Assembly: GCF_900112335.1 (NCBI RefSeq)
Contig: NZ_FOLG01000005.1
Location: 1-64,000, forward strand
DNA length: 64,000 bases
DNA from: Tropicimonas isoalkanivorans
GTDB lineage: Bacteria; Pseudomonadota; Alphaproteobacteria; Rhodobacterales; Rhodobacteraceae
Reading direction: 5' to 3'
A model generated the notes under the pieces. It worked only from the letters and a program-made list of their open reading frames with translations, was not told the origin of the DNA and searched no databases. The translations under genes and the position numbers were made by a program. Shown here piece by piece: positions 57,947-64,000 of this stretch. How positions within the stretch are numbered: the first letter of the stretch is position 1; the number at the start of each line of letters is the position of its first letter.

Positions 57947-59524
57947 ATGGTATCACGCGCCCATACGGTGGCCTTCGAAGGCGTGGAGGCGCGTCCGGTG
58001 GAGGTGCAATGCGCCGTAACGGCCGGATTGCCCGCCTTTTCCATCGTCGGACTGCCCGACAAGGCGGTCAGCGAGGCCAGAGAGCGCGTTCGCGCCGCGC
58101 TCGGCAGCATGGCCATTGCCCTGCCCTCCAAGCGGATCACGATAAACCTGTCGCCGGCGAATCTGCCCAAGGAGGGCTCTCACTTCGACCTGCCCATCGC
58201 CATTGCGCTCCTTGCTGCTCTGGAAATTCTGCCCGATGAGGTCGCGGAAGAAACACTTTCGATTGGCGAATTGTCCCTCGACGGCTCGTTGGTGCCGGTC
58301 ATTGGCGCGCTCCCTGCTGCGATGTCGGCGGCCGAAGAGGGCCGCAGCCTGCTGTGCCCGCACGGGTGTGGGCCGGAGGCCGCATGGGTCGGCGCTGCCA
58401 AGGTGATCGCACCCAAATCCCTCGCCGACGCGGTGCGCCACTTCACGGGCCAATGCCCGCTGGAACCGGCGCAACCCGGTGAGGTTGCCTCCCACGGTGG
58501 CGGACGTGATTTTCGGGACGTCAAAGGTCAGGAGCGCGCGAAGCGGGCGCTGGAGATTGCGGCTGCGGGTCGGCACCACGTGCTGATGGTCGGCGCGCCG
58601 GGGGCGGGGAAGTCAATGCTCGCAGCACGTATGCCAAGCATCCTGCCGCCGCTAACGCCGGCCGAGGCGCTGGAGACATCCATGATCCATTCCCTCGCCG
58701 GATTGCTGGACGAGGGCGGCATCTCCCGCGACCGACCGTTTCGGGAGCCGCATCATACGGCCTCCATGGCCGCCATCGTGGGCGGCGGGCGCGGGGCGAA
58801 ACCCGGGGAGATCTCGCTGGCGCACAACGGCGTGCTGTTCATGGACGAACTTCCGGAATTTCCCCGAACCGTTCTGGAAACCCTTCGCCAACCGATCGAA
58901 AACGGCGAGGTGGTTGTGGCGCGGGCCAATGCCCATGTCCGTTATCCCTGCCGGTTCCTGCTGGTCGCCGCGGCAAACCCCTGCCGCTGTGGCCATCTGG
59001 CGGACCCGTCCCGCGCCTGTGCCCGCGCCCCTGGATGCGGTGACGATTATCTGGGACGCATCTCCGGCCCCCTGATGGATCGGATCGACCTCCGGGTAGA
59101 CGTCCCGCCAGTGGGTCTCATGGACCTGGATCTGCCGGATTCATCCGAGGGCTCCACCGAGATCGCCGCCCGTGTCGCCAAGGCACGCGATCTGCAGACG
59201 CGGCGTTTCGCCAATGCACAGGGATGCCGAGTGAATGCGGATGCCGAAGGCGCCGAACTCGAGGAGGTCGCGACCCCGGACAGCGAAGGCCGCGCGCTCC
59301 TGCTCAAGGTTGCGGAGCGGTTCGGTCTCTCCGCGCGGGGATACCACCGCGTCCTGAGGGTCGCGCGGACCATCGCCGACCTCGACGGCAGCGAGAGCGT
59401 CCGACGGCCCCATATCGCGGAGGCCGTTTCCTTCCGGTTGTCGCTCGGGACCTCCAGCGCGGGTCAGGCGCGGCCGAGAAACCGGGCCACCGAAGCGACG
59501 GTTTCATCGGCCTCTGGCACATAG
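57947..59524 (+). CDS. comM: ComM/YifB, Mg-chelatase-like AAA+ ATPase
   Basis: 525 residues. N-terminal LonC-like part (GLPAFSIVGLPDKAVSEARE, LSPANLPKEGSHFDLPIAIA), AAA+ core (MVGAPGAGKSMLAARMPSIL, HNGVLFMDELPEFPRTVLE), and the four-Cys insert (NPCRCGHL.. CARAPGCGDDYLGRISGPLM). ComM is a helicase that widens heteroduplex in natural transformation. The GGGGA site before ATG 57947 supports the start. Its 3' end overlaps the convergent esterase gene by 61 bases. Confidence 0.93.
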   Translation: MVSRAHTVAFEGVEARPVEVQCAVTAGLPAFSIVGLPDKAVSEARERVRAALGSMAIALPSKRITINLSPANLPKEGSHFDLPIAIALLAALEILPDEVAEETLSIGELSLDGSLVPVIGALPAAMSAAEEGRSLLCPHGCGPEAAWVGAAKVIAPKSLADAVRHFTGQCPLEPAQPGEVASHGGGRDFRDVKGQERAKRALEIAAAGRHHVLMVGAPGAGKSMLAARMPSILPPLTPAEALETSMIHSLAGLLDEGGISRDRPFREPHHTASMAAIVGGGRGAKPGEISLAHNGVLFMDELPEFPRTVLETLRQPIENGEVVVARANAHVRYPCRFLLVAAANPCRCGHLADPSRACARAPGCGDDYLGRISGPLMDRIDLRVDVPPVGLMDLDLPDSSEGSTEIAARVAKARDLQTRRFANAQGCRVNADAEGAELEEVATPDSEGRALLLKVAERFGLSARGYHRVLRVARTIADLDGSESVRRPHIAEAVSFRLSLGTSSAGQARPRNRATEATVSSASGT

Positions 59525-60351
59525 CCGCAAAAGATCGGCCACGCGTGGGGCACCTCGGGCCGTTCATCGAGTTCGACCTGCCCCCCGGCATTCCGCAGAT
59601 GCTCCGCCATGGCCCGGGCGTCGTCCCTGAGGATTTCGGACCTGCCGACATGGATCTGCACCGGCGGAGGGGCCTCGAATGCAGCAAAGAGCGGCGAGAC
59701 TCGGGGATCTTCGGGCGCGAGCGATCCGATCACCAGATCCCTCGCGAGTTCCATTCGGTTCGCCGGCAGATAGGCCTCGGTGTCCGCGTTTTCCCGAAGA
59801 CTCGCGCCGGATAGCGTCATGTCCACCCAGGGAGAGAACGCAAACGCCGCCGCTGGCCGTTCCCCCCTGGCACACAGGTCCGCCAGCAACGAAAGCGCCA
59901 GACCGCCGCCCGCGCTGTCGCCCCCCAGCACGATCCTGTCCGGCGCGCCAACGCGATCGAGCACATTTGCATGGGCGGCGCACGCGTCCTCCAGCGCGGC
60001 GGGCGCCGGGTTCTCGGGCGCCAGGCGATAGTCCGGCAAAACCACTTCGCAACCGCTCGCCCGTGCCAGTGCCCCTGCCAAGGCCGCATGGGTTCGTGGA
60101 CTACCGGCCATGTAGCCGCCACCATGAAAATACATAATGACATGCGAACCTTTGACCGCGCCCGGGCTGAACCTGTGCAGCGGAGGGCGGCCGGGCTCGA
60201 CGGTGTGGGTCACGTCCGAGGCAAGCCGCAGGAAGAATTGCGAAAACAGATCGAAATCGCGCCGCGCCTCCCCCGGCTTCGTGACCGTGGCGAGGCGCGG
60301 CCTGACCGCAAGACGCAGTAATTCGTTCAGGATGACGAGTTGCCCGCTCAC
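59464..60351 (-). CDS. Alpha/beta-hydrolase (hormone-sensitive-lipase type esterase)
   Basis: 295 residues. Oxyanion motif [20 protein letters not shown], nucleophile [14 protein letters not shown], Asp in [20 protein letters not shown], His in [13 protein letters not shown]. These are the bacterial HSL/GDSAG group of esterases. Substrate unknown. Overlaps the gshB gene start by four bases on its upstream side and comM at its end. It may be co-transcribed with gshB. Confidence 0.88.
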   Translation of the reverse strand: MSGQLVILNELLRLAVRPRLATVTKPGEARRDFDLFSQFFLRLASDVTHTVEPGRPPLHRFSPGAVKGSHVIMYFHGGGYMAGSPRTHAALAGALARASGCEVVLPDYRLAPENPAPAALEDACAAHANVLDRVGAPDRIVLGGDSAGGGLALSLLADLCARGERPAAAFAFSPWVDMTLSGASLRENADTEAYLPANRMELARDLVIGSLAPEDPRVSPLFAAFEAPPPVQIHVGRSEILRDDARAMAEHLRNAGGQVELDERPEVPHAWPIFCGYVPEADETVASVARFLGRA

Positions 60352-61292
60352 CCTGCGCGACGGGCCTCGATAGCTTGCCAGATCTTCTCGGCGACATTGA
60401 TGCCGTCGAACCGCTCCAACTCCTGGATGCCTGTCGGCGAGGTCACGTTGATCTCGGTCAGGTAGTCGCCGATCACGTCGATCCCTACAAAGATCTGCCC
60501 GCGCTCCCGCAAGAGCGGCCCGATCGCCGCGCAGATTTCCCGATCTCGCTCCGTCAAAGCGATCTTTTCCGGGCGGCCGCCGACATGCATGTTCGAGCGC
60601 GTTTCCCCTTCGGCGGGCACCCTGTTGATGGCGCCTACGGGCTCTCCGTCCACAAGAATGATGCGTTTGTCGCCATTGGCGACGGCGGGAATGAACTTTT
60701 GCGCGATCAGGGGCTCGCGGCTGAAGGTGATGAAGAGCTCATGCAGCGAGGACAGGTTCCTGTCGTTCGGATCGAGCCGGAACACGCCGGCACCGCCATT
60801 GCCATACAGCGGCTTCAGGATGATGTCCCCATGATGCGCCTTGAACGCCTTCAGGTTTGCCAGGTCCCGCGCGATCATGGTCGGCGGAATCAGGTCCGGG
60901 AACTGCAGAACCAAAAGTTTTTCCGGGCAGTTACGCACCCAGAACGGGTCGTTGGCGACCAGAACATGCGGCTGGAGCCACTCCAGCAAATGCGTTGTGG
61001 TGATGTAGCCCATGTCGAACGGCGGGTCCTGACGCAGCCACACAACGTCCATCTCATTCAGGTCCAGCACGGTTTCCGGCCCGAGGGTTACGTGGTCCCC
61101 GCGTTGCCGTCGCACTGTCATCTTCTGAGCGCGGGCGAACACGCGGCCGTCCTCCCAGGTCAATCGGCCGGGAAGGTAGAAATACATCTCGTGGCCGCGC
61201 GCCTGCGCTTCTTCGGCCAGCCGAAATGTGCTGTCGGCGTCGATGTTGACGTCCGCGATCGGATCCATCTGAAAGGCGATCTTGAGCGGCAT
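60348..61292 (-). CDS. gshB: Glutathione synthetase
   Basis: 314 residues, normal for Gsh[80 protein letters not shown] (ATP-grasp glycine loop), [20 protein letters not shown]. Adds glycine to gamma-glutamylcysteine. Part of a leftward row with yraN and rsmI, though separated from them by 66 bases. Confidence 0.95.
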   Translation of the reverse strand: MPLKIAFQMDPIADVNIDADSTFRLAEEAQARGHEMYFYLPGRLTWEDGRVFARAQKMTVRRQRGDHVTLGPETVLDLNEMDVVWLRQDPPFDMGYITTTHLLEWLQPHVLVANDPFWVRNCPEKLLVLQFPDLIPPTMIARDLANLKAFKAHHGDIILKPLYGNGGAGVFRLDPNDRNLSSLHELFITFSREPLIAQKFIPAVANGDKRIILVDGEPVGAINRVPAEGETRSNMHVGGRPEKIALTERDREICAAIGPLLRERGQIFVGIDVIGDYLTEINVTSPTGIQELERFDGINVAEKIWQAIEARRAG

Positions 61293-61358
61293 GGCAAAGG
61301 CTCCCGTTAACTTGGCGTCTTCATCGCTTATCGGCGACGGGGAGGCAACGGCCTGTTT

Positions 61359-61715
61359 TCAGCAGCCGAACGCGTTCTCGATGACTTGAAGTTGCCCTTG
61401 GCCGTCGACTAAGGCCACGTCGAAACGCACGTCCGTGAGCTGCCCCCGGGGCATGCGCCCCAGGTAGTCCGACGCGGATGCGAGGATGCGTTCCATCTGC
61501 CGGCGGCTGACGCGCTCAGAGGCCCGGGCGAAATCGCGGGCCTTCTTCACTTCGACAAAGATCAGGCCGTCGCCATCCCTGACGATCAGGTCGATCTCAC
61601 CGCCCTGCCCGCGCCATCGGCGCTCTGCGACCGGCCTGCCAGTCCGGGCATAATGCTTCTCGACAATCCCCTCTGCGGCCAAACCCGCATGATAGGACAC
61701 AGATCCACTCATCAC
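61359..61715 (-). CDS. yraN: YraN-family (UPF0102) endonuclease-fold protein
   Basis: 118 residues. YHAGLAAEGIVEKHYARTGR, GGEIDLIVRDGDGLIFVEVK and KARDFARASERVSRRQMERI give the PD-(D/E)xK core (E, D, ExK) of UPF0102. Often next to rsmI; nuclease activity in most members is unproven. A four-base overlap with the rsmI stop. Confidence 0.9.
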   Translation of the reverse strand: MMSGSVSYHAGLAAEGIVEKHYARTGRPVAERRWRGQGGEIDLIVRDGDGLIFVEVKKARDFARASERVSRRQMERILASASDYLGRMPRGQLTDVRFDVALVDGQGQLQVIENAFGC

Positions 61716-62602
61716 TCCTCCGTTCCGCCTTTTCGCAACTGCAACGCCCTTTGGTAAGCCTCCCGACGGGCGACCCCGAATTGCGCCGCGACCTCCGCCG
61801 CCGCCTCCTTGACCGACAACCTTTCCAGCGCATCCTTTAGCGCCGCGTCCACGTCGGCTGGCTCCGCCGACGTCCGGCGCATCCGGTCGACCACGAGGAC
61901 GATCTCCCCCCGCGGGGCGGTCTCGGCAAGCCGTGCGATCAGGTCATCTATCGTGCCGCGCAGAACCTCCTCGAACCGCTTCGTCATTTCGCGACACAGC
62001 GCTGCTTGCCTGTCGCCTCCGAAGATTGGACTCATTTCCGCTAACAATCGGCTAACGCGCTTGGGGGAATCGAACAGCACGAGCGTCGCATCGGAGGCTG
62101 CCATCCCCTCCAGCCATTTCTTCCGGGCCCCCGCGGCGGCGGGAGGAAACCCCGCGAAGAGGAACCGGTCGCTCGGCAACCCAGACAAAGTCAGCGCCGT
62201 CAGCACAGAGGACGGCCCCGGCGCACATGTCACGAACAGCCCCGCATCGATTGCGGCGCGCCCAAGCTGGTAGCCGGGGTCCGCGACCAGCGGCGTGCCC
62301 GCTTCCGAGGCGTAAGCCACTGACTTGCCCTCCTCTACCATCCGCAGCAATCGGGGGCGTTGGGCCGCGCCATTGTGATCGTGATAGGCGACCAGCGGGC
62401 GGCCACCGATCGGTACGCCGTGGAGCTCCATCAGGTGGCGAACCGTTCTCGTGTCCTCGGCGGCGATCACGTCGGCGGAGGCCAGGATATCGAGCGCCCG
62501 AAGCGTGATGTCCCGCGCCGTTCCGATAGGCGTGGCGACGAAGTGGAACCCGGCGGGCAGGTCCACGATCTTGAACACCGCAGGATGGTCCGTGTCAGAC
62601 AT
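61712..62602 (-). CDS. rsmI: 16S rRNA 2'-O-ribose methyltransferase RsmI
   Basis: 296 residues. FHFVATPIGTARDITLRALD, DVIAAEDTRTVRHLMELHGV, AYHDHNGAAQRPRLLRMVEE, VAYASEAGTPLVADPGYQLG are the SAM-binding, deeply knotted tetrapyrrole-methylase fold. It methylates C1402 of 16S rRNA (E. coli numbering). Divergent from the LppC-like gene with about 94 bases between. Confidence 0.95.
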   Translation of the reverse strand: MSDTDHPAVFKIVDLPAGFHFVATPIGTARDITLRALDILASADVIAAEDTRTVRHLMELHGVPIGGRPLVAYHDHNGAAQRPRLLRMVEEGKSVAYASEAGTPLVADPGYQLGRAAIDAGLFVTCAPGPSSVLTALTLSGLPSDRFLFAGFPPAAAGARKKWLEGMAASDATLVLFDSPKRVSRLLAEMSPIFGGDRQAALCREMTKRFEEVLRGTIDDLIARLAETAPRGEIVLVVDRMRRTSAEPADVDAALKDALERLSVKEAAAEVAAQFGVARREAYQRALQLRKGGTEE

Positions 62603-62696
62603 TTACTTGCCGCCCTCCAAGCCTTACGGTCTGCCGGCAAACTCCGCCCCCGGCTCGAGCCATCGCCGATAGACCATGAAGAGCGAGATTTACACC

Positions 62697-63866
62697 ATGT
62701 TCTCAGCATTTAGAAATCCCCTTGTGACGGCGCGACGGGGGCTCGCTCTCGCTGCGGCCCTGTTCGTGGCCGGGTGCGACACCGTGCCGACGGCGGGCGG
62801 AGGGCCGCGAATCGATGCCGGTCAGCCCGTCACCGTTGCGCTGCTGGTTCCCGGGGGGAGCGGCGGGGACGCGGTCGTCTCCCGCAGCCTCGAAAATGCG
62901 GCGCGCATGGCCATTACGGATCTCAATGGTACCAACATCGACCTGCGCACCTACACCACTGGCGGCAACGCCGATGGTGCCGCCGCCGCCGCCACGCGCG
63001 CGGCAGGGGATGGGGCGAAGATCATTCTCGGGCCACTCTATTCGGAAGCCGCGAACGCCGCAGGCCGCGCCGTGGCCAGCCGCAACGTAAACGTGCTCTC
63101 CTTCTCCAACAACACCGCCATCGCGGGCGGCAACGTTTTCGTCCTCGGGAATACCTTCGACAACACCGCCAATCGCCTGGCCCGCTACGCGGCATCCCAT
63201 GGGCGTGGCGACATCTTTGTCGTGAACGCCCGCAGCACCGCCGAGGAAGTTGGGCGGGACGCCATCCTGCGCGCGATCAACAGCAGCAGCGCCCGTCTGG
63301 CGGGCAACGCGTCCTTCGATTTCTCGCAGCAAGGAATTATCGCCGCAGTCCCGCAGATCGGCCAGCAGGTGGAAGCGAGCGGCGCCAACGCGATCTTCTT
63401 CACCTCGGACAACGACGGCGCGATGAGCTACCTGGCGCAGCTTCTGCCGGAAAACGGCATCGGCGCGCCGAACCAGCAGTTCATCGGCCTCACCCGGCTC
63501 GACATCCCGCCGGCCGCCCTGTCTCAACCGGGACTGCAAGGTGCCTGGCTCGCGCTCCCCGATCCGGGGCTCAACGCCAACTTCCGCAGCCGCTACGCCG
63601 CCGCCTATGGGTCCGAACCGCACCCGCTTGCCGGCCTTTCCTATGACGGGATCGCCGCAATCGGCGCCCTCATCGAACGCGGCCGGTCCGATGCCCTGTC
63701 CCGCTCCGCGCTCACGCAAGGCTCCGGTTTCGTCGGCGTGAATGGCATCTTCCGGCTCAAGTCGGACGGAACCAACGAGCGTGGCCTTGCGGTCGGGCAG
63801 ATCCAGAACAATCAGGTAAGCATCATTGACCCCGCCCCGAGAAGTTTCGGCGGTTTCGGCTTCTGA
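62697..63866 (+). CDS. LppC-like penicillin-binding-protein activator lipoprotein
   Basis: About 389 residues from ATG 62697 (an in-frame ATG lies at 62676). Lipoprotein signal ALAAALFVAGCDT with lipobox cysteine. The mature protein is a periplasmic-binding-type fold: PVTVALLVPGGSGGDAVVSR, MAITDLNGTNIDLRTYTTGG, KIILGPLYSEAANAAGRAVA, FIGLTRLDIPPAALSQPGLQ, HPLAGLSYDGIAAIGAL. Members activate PBP1a in enterobacteria. Adjacent to rsmI, the usual neighbour. The 134 bases after its stop are open in one frame (TPPREVSAVSASEPPPPP and on) but have no start codon in view. Confidence 0.85.
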   Translation: MFSAFRNPLVTARRGLALAAALFVAGCDTVPTAGGGPRIDAGQPVTVALLVPGGSGGDAVVSRSLENAARMAITDLNGTNIDLRTYTTGGNADGAAAAATRAAGDGAKIILGPLYSEAANAAGRAVASRNVNVLSFSNNTAIAGGNVFVLGNTFDNTANRLARYAASHGRGDIFVVNARSTAEEVGRDAILRAINSSSARLAGNASFDFSQQGIIAAVPQIGQQVEASGANAIFFTSDNDGAMSYLAQLLPENGIGAPNQQFIGLTRLDIPPAALSQPGLQGAWLALPDPGLNANFRSRYAAAYGSEPHPLAGLSYDGIAAIGALIERGRSDALSRSALTQGSGFVGVNGIFRLKSDGTNERGLAVGQIQNNQVSIIDPAPRSFGGFGF

Positions 63867-64000
63867 GCCGCCGCCTCCTCCCATCGTTGCGACACCGCCA
63901 GTCGATCTGATCCGGCCGGCGCAGGATATCTTCGACGCAGCCGGTCTCCCTGACCGGCTCGCCGAAGCCGTGAAAGGGCGCGAAGGCACCGGCCGGCGCG

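Noticed and set aside
63867-64000. Proline-rich open frame at the right edge
   Set aside because: Open in one phase, but no start codon or family signal before the window ends.

Overview
The window looks like a chromosomal segment of an alphaproteobacterium of the Rhodobacterales/Roseobacter type. The GC-rich coding, the suf operon interleaved with YIP1-family genes, the rpoH-chaN pair, cobU-cobC, comM and the gshB/yraN/rsmI/LppC group all fit that lineage. No species can be named from the sequence alone.

Left part (1-5.8 kb): the edge of an IS66-type element, then a leftward restriction cassette: an orphan Phd/YefM-like antitoxin, a 47-residue coupled ORF, hsdR and hsdS. No hsdM is present in the window. 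A 200-residue unknown protein sits upstream.

Middle part (about 6-38.3 kb): a long rightward phage genome. It has small early genes (HTH/excisionase-like, VRR-NUC nuclease, a winged-helix replication-type protein with a dense cluster of GGTGAC/GTCACC inverted repeats inside its gene), a leftward insert carrying two secreted proteases (astacin-like and trypsin-like), a ParB-methyltransferase fusion, HD and PLD enzymes, a GpA-type terminase, a lambda-type portal, a fused prohead protease/major capsid gene, tail tube, tail chaperones with an A AAA AAC slippery heptamer, tape measure, and a tail tip that matches the gene transfer agent (GTA) order gp12-13-14-15. A lysis cassette is inserted between the gp12 and gp13 homologues. 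The end carries a C1q-like tail fibre, a cytosine methyltransferase and an SGNH esterase. No integrase or CI-type repressor was recognised, so the mode of maintenance and the ends are unresolved.

Right of the phage (38.5-41.9 kb) is the most unusual stretch: a visibly more AT-rich accessory island with a leftward unknown gene, a ribbon-helix-helix regulator, and a tight rightward cluster of a GTP cyclohydrolase II-like gene (with an early in-frame stop), a guanylate-kinase-like protein and a dCTP-deaminase/dUTPase-fold protein with a C-terminal membrane anchor. Five copies of GTAAACA/TGTTTAC flank the regulator. This is a plausible undescribed nucleotide-centred system, possibly defensive.

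From 42 to 45 kb, insertion-sequence debris (IS481, IS256, IS5 types, all with frame breaks) lies between tRNA-fMet and tRNA-Arg. From 45 kb onward the DNA is ordinary host chromosome: a pentameric ligand-gated ion channel homologue, the suf Fe-S assembly operon (leftward: cysteine desulfurase, sufB, a shortened YbjQ-like gene, a small membrane protein, sufC, sufD, two YIP1 genes, sufS), rpoH-chaN, two cobalamin genes, a GST, comM, an esterase, gshB, yraN, rsmI and an LppC-like lipoprotein.
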